Below, piece by piece: positions 8,317 to 15,854 of a stretch of 18,712 nucleotides of DNA. The notes below the pieces were generated by a model. That model did no database searches. It was given only the letters and a program-made list of their open reading frames with translations, and was not told the DNA's origin. The DNA is from JBHHXR01 sp046757205 (GTDB lineage: Bacteria; Pseudomonadota; Alphaproteobacteria; Rhodobacterales; Rhodobacteraceae), in NCBI GenBank assembly GCA_046757205.1, contig JBHHXR010000035.1, positions 1-18,712 on the forward strand, given 5' to 3'. How positions within the stretch are numbered: position 1 is the stretch's first letter; each line of letters opens with the position of its first letter. The translations under genes and the position numbers were made by a program.

Positions 8317-8949
8317 ATGCCCGCCAAACCGATCGCCGTCGCAGCGTCCGTTCTGGTGGCGCTTGCCCTCGCGGCGGGTGCCTGGACGGTCTTGCGCCAC
8401 CGGTCCGACGACAGGTTCGCCGAGTGCCGGGCCTCGGTCACGGCGGGCGGAACAAAGACCATCGGCGGCCCGTTCACCCTGACCGACCACCACGGCAACC
8501 GGGTCACCGAGGCCGACGTCATCAAGGGGCTGACGCTGATATATTTCGGCTACACGTACTGCCCCGACGTCTGCCCGCTGGACAATGCGCGCAATGCCGA
8601 GGCGGTCGACATCCTGAAAGAGCGCGGCGTGGACGTGACGGCGGTACTGATTTCGGTCGACCCCGAAAGGGATACGCCCGAAGCGATGGCGGATTATGTC
8701 GGATACCTGCATCCCGACATGATCGGCCTCACCGGCTCCGCCGAGGAGGTCGCGGCGGCGGCCGCGGAATACCGGGCCTTCTACGCAAGGAACGGATCGG
8801 GCGAGGATTACCTCATGAACCACTCGACCTTCACCTACCTGATGGCGCCGGGCGAAGGCTTCCTCGACTTCTTCACGCGCGACGTGTCGGCCGAAGACAT
8901 GGCCGACCGCGTCGGTTGCTTCGCCGCAAGTTTACCCGGAATCGTTTGA
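8317..8949 (+). CDS. senC: SCO1/SenC/PrrC family copper chaperone
   Basis: This 210-residue protein has an N-terminal membrane anchor (about 5-26) and a thioredoxin-like domain facing the periplasm. The copper ligands of the family are in place: Cys82 and Cys86 in FGYTYCPDVCP and His169 in YLMNHSTFTYLM; the family pattern ISVDPERDTPE is at 112-122. SCO/SenC proteins deliver copper to the CuA centre of cytochrome oxidase and, in Rhodobacter, affect signalling through RegB/PrrB. ATG at 8317 is chosen because GGAG lies seven bases upstream; ATG at 8299 is also in frame but has a poorer site. It is divergent from regB and 56 bases before regA, the usual operon order. Confidence 0.95.
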   Translation: MPAKPIAVAASVLVALALAAGAWTVLRHRSDDRFAECRASVTAGGTKTIGGPFTLTDHHGNRVTEADVIKGLTLIYFGYTYCPDVCPLDNARNAEAVDILKERGVDVTAVLISVDPERDTPEAMADYVGYLHPDMIGLTGSAEEVAAAAAEYRAFYARNGSGEDYLMNHSTFTYLMAPGEGFLDFFTRDVSAEDMADRVGCFAASLPGIV

Positions 8950-9005
8950 CGGCATAGTGACGCACCTCTAAAACACCGCAAACCATAGCGGGCCGAGGGG
9001 GGCGC

Positions 9006-9560
9006 ATGCGCGAACAACGTCAAAGGGACATCGGAGCGGACAACTCTCTGCTGATCCTCGACGATGACGAGCCGTTTCTGCGCCGTCTCGCGCGCGCGCT
9101 TGAAAAGCGAGGCTTCGCGCCGGTGACGGCGCAAAGCGTCGAAGAGGGCAAGGTCGTCGTCAACGGCACGCCGCCGGCCTACGCGGTCGTCGATCTGCGG
9201 TTGGAGGACGGCAACGGTCTGGAGGTCGTCGAACACCTTCAGGAAAAGCGCCCCGACGCGCGGATCATCGTTCTCACCGGATACGGCGCGATCGCCACCG
9301 CCGTGGCGGCGGTGAAAATGGGCGCCACCGACTATCTGTCGAAACCGGCTGACGCCGATGACATCACCGCCACGCTTCTGTCGCTCAAGGAACAGAAACC
9401 GCCGCCGCCGGAGAACCCGATGTCCGCCGACCGGGTCCGCTGGGAGCACATCCAGCGGGTATTCGAGTTGTGCGACCGTAACGTGTCGGAAACCGCGCGG
9501 CGGCTGAGCATGCACCGCAGGACACTTCAGAGAATCCTGGCCAAGCGCAGCCCGCGCTAG
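9006..9560 (+). CDS. regA: RegA/PrrA/ActR response regulator
   Basis: This 184-residue protein is the DNA-binding partner of RegB and a global regulator of respiration, energy metabolism and redox balance. The receiver domain has the acidic pair D20/D21, phosphoacceptor D63 in AVVDLRLEDG, T91 and K113 (LSKPADADD). A Pro-rich linker (PPPPENP, about 132-138) is typical of the family. The C-terminal Fis-type helix-turn-helix SETARRLSMHRRTLQRILAK (161-180) is almost invariant in RegA orthologues. The start ATG follows AGGGGGG. It is downstream of senC in the same direction. Strong GC hairpins follow the stop. Confidence 0.97.
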   Translation: MREQRQRDIGADNSLLILDDDEPFLRRLARALEKRGFAPVTAQSVEEGKVVVNGTPPAYAVVDLRLEDGNGLEVVEHLQEKRPDARIIVLTGYGAIATAVAAVKMGATDYLSKPADADDITATLLSLKEQKPPPPENPMSADRVRWEHIQRVFELCDRNVSETARRLSMHRRTLQRILAKRSPR

Positions 9561-9602
9561 ATCATCATGCCTTTCGACGGAAACCCCCGTCCGGATTGAC
9601 GA

Positions 9603-9679
9603 GGATCGCGCCTGCCACGGGGTGGGCGCGATCCATGCCCGCCTGGGGCGGGGCGGCGCGATCCGGGGCTGCGCCCCGG
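9603..9679 (+). terminator. Tandem GC-rich hairpins downstream of regA
   Basis: GGATCGCGCC at 9603-9612 pairs perfectly with GGCGCGATCC at 9625-9634, loop of 12 bases. CCGGGGC at 9663-9669 pairs with GCCCCGG at 9673-9679, loop of three. Neither has a T tract, so they may stabilise the 3' end or act with Rho rather than being a full intrinsic terminator. Confidence 0.45.
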
Positions 9680-10045
9680 GCTTGACGGCGGGGCGGGGCT
9701 CGGGCAACCCGCGGCGCTCCCCGACAGCGACATGCGGAGCCGCCGCTTGGCGACCGCGACGGCGGACGGAACGCGGTAGCGGCAGCTTTTGTCGGGCGAA
9801 GTTGTGGCAAGACAGGGGGATGTGCCACGGAATCTCCGTGTTTCAACGACCCAAAACCTGAAACTCGATTTTTTATCCGTTGTTTTTCATCGTGTTACAG
9901 AGAATTCTCTCTGATTTCCGCGTTGCATCGCATTTTCCAACAATTCGTCACAAAGGCATCCTATTCCGCCCACAAACCGAGCCCATGTTGATCTCATCCC
10001 GGCGAGAGATCGCCCCCACGACGTAAAAAGTAAAAGAGGTCGACG
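9680..10045. other. Intergenic region, AT-richer in its right half, with small palindromes
   Basis: No convincing gene is seen here. The left part is GC-rich. From about 9840 the composition turns AT-rich (TTTTTT at 9869-9874, TTTTT near 9883). Visible dyads are GTGGCA/TGCCAC (9804-9809 and 9823-9828), CACGGA-ATC-TCCGTG (9826-9840) and the perfect 12-bp palindrome AGAGAATTCTCT (9899-9910). The region is the only upstream space for the 56-codon gene that follows, so it likely holds its promoter and operators. A small RNA is possible. I could not pick a convincing -35/-10 pair. Confidence 0.4.
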
Positions 10046-10216
10046 ATGACTATGTTGGCGAACAAGATGCTCAAACCGGAAAGCTTTCTGGCAGGTCTCT
10101 TTCTCTCCCGCCGGGATCGTGACGCGGTCGAGGACTACGGCCGCAAGCTCGAACAGACCGTACAGCGGCTGGAACTCAAGGACCGGATGAAATGCGAGGG
10201 TCTGGGTCTGGCCTGA
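10046..10216 (+). CDS. Small hypothetical protein, 56 aa
   Basis: An ATG frame gives 56 residues starting MTMLANKMLKPESFLAGLFL and ending KCEGLGLA. It has a good ribosome binding site, AGAGG with a short spacer before ATG. The N-terminal half is amphipathic or weakly hydrophobic, and the middle is charged and helical (RRDRDAVEDYGRKLEQTVQR), with one Cys near the C-terminus. Codon choice is close to that of the neighbours. A strong hairpin follows within 25 bases of the stop, as expected for a single-gene transcript. I do not recognise the family and assign no function. A longer minus-strand frame overlaps it but has no family features or ribosome binding site. Confidence 0.65.
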   Translation: MTMLANKMLKPESFLAGLFLSRRDRDAVEDYGRKLEQTVQRLELKDRMKCEGLGLA

Positions 10217-10238
10217 CGAGTTCCGCATTTTCCGCTGA

Positions 10239-10273
10239 AAGCCCCGGCGCCCGTGTCCTTCGCGCCGGGGCTT
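10239..10273 (+). terminator. Hairpin ending the 56-aa gene transcript
   Basis: AAGCCCCGGCGC (10239-10250) pairs perfectly over 12 bases with GCGCCGGGGCTT (10262-10273), loop of 11 bases. The T tract is poor (TT, then GCATATT), so termination may be partial. Confidence 0.6.
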
Positions 10274-10300
10274 GCATATTGGGCCCCGGCACAATATATC
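10272..10300 (+). promoter_or_regulatory. Candidate sigma-70 promoter of the rimP-nusA-infB operon
   Basis: TTGCAT (10272-10277) and TATATC (10295-10300) are separated by 17 bases. The match to consensus is moderate, but the spacing is ideal and it sits in a locally AT-rich patch just after the preceding terminator, about 90 bases before the rimP start. Confidence 0.4.
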
Positions 10301-10351
10301 ACCCCTGACAGCGGCGGATGGCTTCCACCCCCATCCTCCACCGAACGTTCG

Positions 10352-10375
10352 AACGGGCCGCGAGCCCGTTTTTTT
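10352..10375 (+). terminator. Intrinsic terminator/attenuator in the rimP leader
   Basis: AACGGGC (10352-10358) pairs with GCCCGTT (10364-10370) over seven bases with a 5-base loop, followed directly by T7 (10369-10375). This is a textbook Rho-independent terminator, yet it ends only 15 bases before the rimP GTG and lies downstream of the candidate operon promoter. It could therefore work as an attenuator of the nusA operon, which is known to be autoregulated in E. coli. It could also be a second terminator for the upstream gene. Confidence 0.7.
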
Positions 10376-10390
10376 GTGCCCGGAGACAGC

Positions 10391-10954
10391 GTGACCGACC
10401 TGATCGCCAAAGCGGCTTTCGACCGGCGACTCGCCGCCATCGTGTCCCCGACCATCGAGGGGATGGGGTACGAACTGGTGCGCCTGCGTTTTCACGGCGG
10501 CAAGAGGAAGACGCTGCAGATCATGGCGGACCGTCCCGGGGGAGGTATCGAGGTCGATGACTGCGCCAGGATCAGCCAGTCGGTTTCCGCCGTTCTCGAC
10601 GTGGAAGACCCGATCAGCGGCGAATACGCGCTCGAGGTCTCGTCGCCGGGCATCGACCGGCCGCTGACCCGGCTGAAGGATTTCGAGATGTGGAGCGGCT
10701 ATGTCGTCCGGGTCGAAACCGAAGCGATGATCGACGGGCGGAAGCGGTTCAAGGGAACCTTGCGCGGTGTCGAAGACGGTGAAGTGCTGATCGACATCCC
10801 GGAAGGAACCATCGGCCTTTCCTTTGCCCTGCTGGCGGACGCCAAGCTGGTACTGACCGACGAACTGATCGCCGAATCTCTGAAGTCCCGGAAGACGGCG
10901 GACTTCGACGCAACCGCATTTGATGAAATCGACACGAAAGAGGACGCAACATGA
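10391..10954 (+). CDS. rimP: RimP, 30S ribosome maturation factor
   Basis: This 187-residue protein helps assemble the 30S subunit. The start is GTG (MTDLIAKAAFDRRL) with GGAG six bases upstream; the frame is open further upstream but passes through the terminator-like hairpin, so that part is not coding. The family core is seen as GYELVRLRFHGGKRKTLQIM, IEVDDCARISQSVSAVLD and the signature YALEVSSPGIDRPLTR near residues 79-94. The C-terminal SH3-like domain ends in a short acidic tail. The stop overlaps the nusA start as ATGA, the usual coupling of this operon. Confidence 0.95.
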   Translation: MTDLIAKAAFDRRLAAIVSPTIEGMGYELVRLRFHGGKRKTLQIMADRPGGGIEVDDCARISQSVSAVLDVEDPISGEYALEVSSPGIDRPLTRLKDFEMWSGYVVRVETEAMIDGRKRFKGTLRGVEDGEVLIDIPEGTIGLSFALLADAKLVLTDELIAESLKSRKTADFDATAFDEIDTKEDAT

Positions 10955-12560
10955 CTGTGACGACCGCCAACCGGCTGGAACTTCTTCAGATCGCCGACGC
11001 AGTCGCGCGCGAGAAGCTCATTGACCCTGCCCTGGTCATCGAGGCGATGGAGGAAAGCCTCGGCAAGGCGGCGCGGTCGCGCTACGGCGCCGAATACGAT
11101 ATCCGCGCCAAGATCGACCGCAAGACCGGCGAGCTGTCGATGACCCGCGTGCGCACCGTGGTCGAGGAAGTGGAGAACCATTTCACCGAAATGACGGTGG
11201 AAGACGCCAAGGCGTTTCTCGACGATCCCAAGGTCGGCGATACGGTCGTCGACGATCTGCCGCCGATGGATTTCGGCCGCATCGCCGCGCAGTCGGCCAA
11301 GCAGGTCATCATGCAGAAGGTGCGCGAGGCCGAACGCGAGCGGCAGTACGAGGAATTCAAGGATCGCGTCGGCGAGATCATCAACGGCATCGTCAAGCGC
11401 GTCGAATACGGCAACGTTATCGTCGATGTCGGGCGCGGCGAGGCGGTACTGCGCCGCGACCAGCTCATCAACCGCGAGAGTTTCCGCAACGGCGACCGCA
11501 TCCGCGCCTATATCCGCGACGTCCGCGCGAAGTGCGCGGCCCGCAGATATTCCTCAGCCGCACGGCGCCGGAATTCATGGCCGAGCTGTTCCGCATGGAA
11601 GTTCCGGAAATCTACGACGGCATCATCGAGATCAAGGCGGTAGCCCGCGACCCCGGCTCTCGCGCCAAGATCGGCGTCATATCCTACGACAATTCGATCG
11701 ACCCGGTCGGCGCCTGCGTCGGCATGCGCGGCAGCCGCGTGCAGGCCGTGGTCAACGAGTTGCAGGGCGAGAAGATCGACATCATTCCGTGGAACGACGA
11801 TGCGCCGACATTTCTGGTGAACGCGTTGCAGCCGGCGGAAGTCACCAAGGTTGTTTTCGATGAGGATGCCGAGCGCATCGAGGTGGTGGTTCCTGACGAC
11901 CAGCTTTCGCTGGCCATCGGCCGGCGCGGGCAGAACGTGCGCCTGGCATCGCAGCTTACCGGTTTCGACATCGACATCCTGACCGAACAGGAAGAGAGCG
12001 AGCGCCGGCAGGCGGAATTCGCCGAACGCACGCAGCTTTTCATGGACACCATGAATGTCGACGAAATGGTGGCGCAGTTGCTGGTGTCCGAAGGGTTCAC
12101 GACCATCGAGGAGGTCGCCTATGTCGAGCCCGACGAGCTTCTGGCGATCGACGGCTTCGACGAGGGCACGGTCGAGGAATTGCAGGCGCGGGCGCGCGAA
12201 AGCATCGACGAGATCAACCAGAAGGCCATCGAGTCGGCGCGCGAAATGGGCGTCGAGCAGAGCCTGTTCGATTTCGAAGGCCTGACGCCGCAGATGATCG
12301 AGGCGCTGGCCCGCGACGGCGTCAAGACGCTGGAGGAGTTCGCGCGCTGCGCCGACTGGGAGCTGGCCGGCGGCTACACCACGGTGGACGGCAAGCGGGT
12401 CAAGGATGACGGGCTGCTGGAGCCTTTCGACATGTCGCTGGAGGAGGCGCGCGAACTGGTGATGTCGGCGCGCGTGCAGCTCGGCTGGGTGGACCCGGCC
12501 GACCTCGAGGCTGACAGCGAGGCCGAGGCGGAAGACGACGCTGAAAACGTCGGGGCCTGA
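10951..12560 (+). CDS. nusA: NusA, transcription termination/antitermination factor, with an apparent one-base deletion
   Basis: NusA binds RNA polymerase and nascent RNA and controls pausing, termination and antitermination. The N-terminal domain (MTVTTANRLELLQIADAVAR onward) and S1 domain (about 135-190, ending GDRIRAYIRDVR) are in one frame. The KH domains (VISYDNSIDPVGACVGMRGS; LSLAIGRRGQNVRLASQLTG) and the C-terminal helix-hairpin-helix acidic repeats are in another. The switch falls at 11524-11531, where one missing C would restore DVRREVRGPQIFLSR and a single protein of about 536 residues, a normal alphaproteobacterial length. The gene is essential in most bacteria and both halves are well preserved, so a sequence error is more likely than a real lesion. 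It overlaps rimP by ATGA. Confidence 0.93.
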
Positions 12561-12580
12561 CGGCAACAAGAGTGCGTGTG

Positions 12581-13183
12581 ATGACGCGCGGCGGCCGCAC
12601 GAAGTCGCGGGATCAGGGCGAGCGGCGGTGCATCGTGACCGGCGAAACGGGTCCGCGGAGAGGCCTTGTCCGATTCGTCATCGGTCCCGGCGATGCGGTA
12701 GTGCCCGACGTTGCGGAGAAACTGCCGGGCCGGGGGATCTGGGTGTCCGCGTCGCGGGGCGCGATCGAAAGCGCGGTGAAGAAGAATCTGTTCGCGCGCG
12801 CGGCTCGCAGGCCGGTGAAGGCTGCTGACGGACTCGCCGGTCTGGTCGAGGACCTTCTTGCGCGCCGCCTGATCGAGCATATCTCGCTGGCGCGCAAGGC
12901 GGGGCAGGCGGTCGCCGGGCTGGAAAACACCAAGGCGAGTCTGAAAGACGGCTCGGCCGTGTTGCTGCTGCAGGCCGCCGACGGCTCTCGGCGCGAAAAA
13001 GCGAGGCTGCGCCCGCCGAAAGGGCCGGAATCGCTGGTTGAGAGCCTGTCAGCGAAGGAATTGGGCTTGGCCTTTGGCCGCCAGAATGTGATACATGCCG
13101 CGCTGAAAAGCGGTGGGGCGGCAGACAGAGTGAAACATGAGTCGCTCCGGCTGTCCGGTTTTCGCACGGACAGCGGCGAGTGA
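12581..13183 (+). CDS. YlxR-family RNA-binding protein fused to an L7Ae-like domain
   Basis: This 200-residue protein sits between nusA and infB, where a DUF448/YlxR gene is found in most bacteria; the alphaproteobacterial form also carries an L7Ae/L30e-like RNA-binding domain. The YlxR part has the core RRCIVTGETGPRRGLVRFVI and LPGRGIWVSAS. The second part begins at HISLARKAGQAVAG. The exact role is not settled; YlxR proteins are thought to bind nucleoid or RNase P RNA in some bacteria. ATG at 12581 has AAGAG eight bases upstream; GTG codons at 12572 and 12578 are alternatives. Its stop overlaps a GTG frame of infB, but the infB start chosen here is 60 bases further on. Confidence 0.9.
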   Translation: MTRGGRTKSRDQGERRCIVTGETGPRRGLVRFVIGPGDAVVPDVAEKLPGRGIWVSASRGAIESAVKKNLFARAARRPVKAADGLAGLVEDLLARRLIEHISLARKAGQAVAGLENTKASLKDGSAVLLLQAADGSRREKARLRPPKGPESLVESLSAKELGLAFGRQNVIHAALKSGGAADRVKHESLRLSGFRTDSGE

Positions 13184-13239
13184 CAGGTGACTTGTACGGT
13201 ACAGCCGGGCGGAGCCCGGCGGGAAAGATCGGACTACGG

Positions 13240-15750
13240 ATGAACGACAAGACCGAAGACAAGAGCAAGGGCAAGACGCTGGGCCTGCGCGGCGGTGGCA
13301 CGCGGACGAGTCATGTTCGCCAGAGCTTTTCGCATGGCCGGACAAAATCGGTTCTTGTCGAGACCAAGCGCAAGCGCGTCGTCGTGCCGAAGCCGGGCGC
13401 CAAACCGTCCGCCGCAGCCAAACCGCAGACGGCGGTCGAGAGGAACCTGTCGGACGCCGAGTTTGAGCGGCGCAAGAAAGCCCTGCTTGCCGCCAAGGCG
13501 CAGGAGGCCGAGCTCAGGGAGCGCGAGCGCGAGGATGAAGAGCGCCGCAAGAGCGATCTCGAACGGCTGCGCACCGAAAAGGAACGGCGCGAGCGCGAGG
13601 AGCAGCTGCGCGCCGAACGCCTGGAGCGCGAAGCCGAAGAGGAGAAGCTCCGCAAGCAGCAGCAGGAAGAAGCCCGCGACGAACCCCGCAAGCCGGCCGA
13701 GCCCGCGGCGCCCGCCGCGCCGGTGGCGGTCGATCCTGCCAAGGTTCAGGCCGAGGGGGCGCGCGCCGCCGGGCGAGGCGGCGCGCAGGCACCCAAACGC
13801 AGCGACCGGACGCAGGACGCCAGGAAGCCGTCGCGCGGTCGCGGCGACGACGAACGCAGACGGGGCAAACTGACGATCCAGCAGGCCACCGGCGGCGACG
13901 GCGGCCGCCAGCGCTCGCTGGCCGCGATGCGGCGGCGCCAGGAACGCGACAAGCGCCGCATGACGGGCGGAACGCAGGAACGAGAAAAGGTCGTCCGCGA
14001 AGTCCAGGTGCCCGACGCCATCACCGTGCAGGAGCTTGCCAACCGCATGGCCGAACGCGTGGCCGCGGTCGTCAAGGCGCTGATGCAGAACGGCATCATG
14101 GCGACCCAGAACCAGACCGTCGATGCCGACACCGCAGAACTGATAGTCGAGGAATTCGGCCACAAGGTGGTACGGGTCTCCGAAGCCGACGTGGAAGCCG
14201 CCATCGACACCGTCGAGGATGACCCGAAGACACTGAAACCGCGGCCGCCGGTGATCACCATCATGGGCCATGTCGACCACGGCAAGACGTCACTGCTCGA
14301 CGCCATCCGCAAGACCAACGTGGTCTCCGGCGAGGCCGGCGGGATCACTCAGCATATCGGCGCCTACCAGATCGTCACCGACGGCGGCACGAAGCTGACC
14401 TTCCTCGACACGCCGGGCCACGCCGCGTTCACGTCGATGCGGGCGCGCGGCGCGCAGGTTACCGACATCGTCGTTCTCGTGGTGGCCGCCGATGACAGCG
14501 TGATGCCGCAGACCATCGAGGCGATCAACCACGCCCGCGCCGCCAAGGTTCCGATGATCGTGGCGATCAACAAGATCGACACCCCGGGCGCCGATCCCAC
14601 GAAGGTCCGCACCGAACTGCTTCAGCACGAAGTGGTGGTCGAGAAGATGTCCGGTGACGTTCTCGACGTCGAGGTTTCCGCCGTCACCGGCGAAGGTCTC
14701 GACGAATTGCTGGAAAACATTTCGCTTCAGGCCGAACTGCTGGACCTGAAAGCCAACCCCGACAGACCCGCCGTCGGCGCCGTCATCGAGGCCAGGCTCG
14801 ACGTCGGGCGCGGCCCGGTCGCCACCGTTCTGGTGCAGAACGGCACGCTGCGGCGCGGCGACATCTTCGTCGTCGGCGAGCAGTGGGGCAAGGTCCGCGC
14901 GCTGGTCGGCGACCAGGGTGACCGCGTCAACGAGGCGGGGCCATCGGTTCCGGTCGAGGTGCTGGGCCTGCACGGCACGCCGGAGGCCGGCGACATACTG
15001 AACGTCGTCGAAAGCGAGGCCGAGGCCCGCGAAATCGCCGATTACCGGGCACGGCAGGCGAAGGAAATGAAAGCTGCCGCAGGCGCCGGCGCGACGCTCG
15101 ACCAGCTTCTCGCCAAGGCGAAGGCGGACGAGTCGGTGGCCGAGTTGCCGGTCGTCGTCAAGGCCGACGTCCAGGGTTCGAGCGAGGCCATCGTGCAGGC
15201 GCTGGAAAAGGTCGGCAACGAGGACGTGCACGTGCGTGTCCTTCATGCCGGTGTGGGCGCCATCACCGAATCCGACGTCACGCTGGCGGAAGCTTCCGGC
15301 GCGCCGATCATCGGCTTCAACGTCCGCGCCAACGCCCCGGCGCGCGAAAGCGCCAACCAGAAGGGCGTGGAAATCCGCTACTACTCGGTGATCTACGATC
15401 TGGTCGACGACGTGAAGCAGGCCGCCTCCGGCCTGTTGTCGGCCGAGATCAAGGAGAACTTCATCGGCTACGCCGAGATCAAGGAGGTTTTCAAGGTCTC
15501 CGGCGTCGGCAAGGTCGCCGGCTGCGGCGTCACCGAGGGCGTTGCCCGCCGCTCCGCCGGCGTGCGGCTCCTGCGCGACAACGTGGTGATCCACCAGGGC
15601 AAGCTGAAGACGCTCAAGCGCTTCAAGGACGAGGTCAAGGAAGTGGTCGCCGGTCAGGAATGCGGCATGGCCTTCGAGAATTACGAAGATATCCGCGCCG
15701 GTGACGTCATCGAGATCTTCGAGACCGAAGAGGTCGAGCGCACGCTGTAA
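13240..15750 (+). CDS. infB: Translation initiation factor IF-2
   Basis: IF-2 is the GTPase that delivers fMet-tRNA to the 30S subunit and promotes subunit joining. The 836-residue protein begins MNDKTEDKSKGKTLGLRGGG, a typical alphaproteobacterial IF-2 start; GTG at 13180 would add 20 poorly conserved residues. A long charged Arg/Glu coiled-coil region follows (about 80-150), then the IF2_N domain (ITVQELANRMAERVAAVVKA). The G domain has G1 GHVDHGKT (343-350), switch I AGGITQHIGAY, G3 DTPGH and G4 NKID. Domains II to IV run to the end (GVTEGVARRSAGVRLLRDN; EIFETEEVERTL). No rbfA follows, unlike the usual rimP-nusA-infB-rbfA-truB cluster. Confidence 0.97.
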   Translation: MNDKTEDKSKGKTLGLRGGGTRTSHVRQSFSHGRTKSVLVETKRKRVVVPKPGAKPSAAAKPQTAVERNLSDAEFERRKKALLAAKAQEAELREREREDEERRKSDLERLRTEKERREREEQLRAERLEREAEEEKLRKQQQEEARDEPRKPAEPAAPAAPVAVDPAKVQAEGARAAGRGGAQAPKRSDRTQDARKPSRGRGDDERRRGKLTIQQATGGDGGRQRSLAAMRRRQERDKRRMTGGTQEREKVVREVQVPDAITVQELANRMAERVAAVVKALMQNGIMATQNQTVDADTAELIVEEFGHKVVRVSEADVEAAIDTVEDDPKTLKPRPPVITIMGHVDHGKTSLLDAIRKTNVVSGEAGGITQHIGAYQIVTDGGTKLTFLDTPGHAAFTSMRARGAQVTDIVVLVVAADDSVMPQTIEAINHARAAKVPMIVAINKIDTPGADPTKVRTELLQHEVVVEKMSGDVLDVEVSAVTGEGLDELLENISLQAELLDLKANPDRPAVGAVIEARLDVGRGPVATVLVQNGTLRRGDIFVVGEQWGKVRALVGDQGDRVNEAGPSVPVEVLGLHGTPEAGDILNVVESEAEAREIADYRARQAKEMKAAAGAGATLDQLLAKAKADESVAELPVVVKADVQGSSEAIVQALEKVGNEDVHVRVLHAGVGAITESDVTLAEASGAPIIGFNVRANAPARESANQKGVEIRYYSVIYDLVDDVKQAASGLLSAEIKENFIGYAEIKEVFKVSGVGKVAGCGVTEGVARRSAGVRLLRDNVVIHQGKLKTLKRFKDEVKEVVAGQECGMAFENYEDIRAGDVIEIFETEEVERTL

Positions 15751-15759
15751 TGCCGGCTG

Positions 15760-15803
15760 CGCGAAAGCGGTGGGGCGCCTTCACGGGCGCCCGCTTCATG
15801 CCT
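15760..15803 (+). terminator. Weak hairpin terminator after infB
   Basis: GGGCGCC pairs with GGCGCCC across a short TTCACG-type loop in the segment from 15772 to 15792, with outer AAGC/GCTT pairing interrupted by a bulge. No T tract follows. It suggests the translation-factor operon ends, or is weakened, here. Confidence 0.4.
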
Positions 15804-15854
15804 TGAGCCGCCGCCGCCCCGGCGCTACGGTCGCCGCGAAAGGCGCTGTCAGCC

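Noticed and set aside
9622..9861. Plus-strand 79-codon frame after regA
   Set aside because: It lies over GC hairpins, has no ribosome binding site and its translation is low-complexity Gly/Arg/Pro.
9561..10390. A tRNA or known structured RNA upstream of rimP, as tRNA-Met is in some bacteria
   Set aside because: I could not find a cloverleaf with an anticodon stem and TTCRA loop; only simple hairpins are visible.
9887..10495. Minus-strand 202-codon frame across the small gene and the rimP leader
   Set aside because: It runs through two terminator hairpins, overlaps a better-supported small gene and shows no motif or ribosome binding site.
13180..13239. GTG start for infB overlapping the upstream stop as GTGA
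   Set aside because: The added 20 residues do not resemble IF-2 N-termini, while MNDKTEDKSKGKTLGL at 13240 does; kept only as an alternative.
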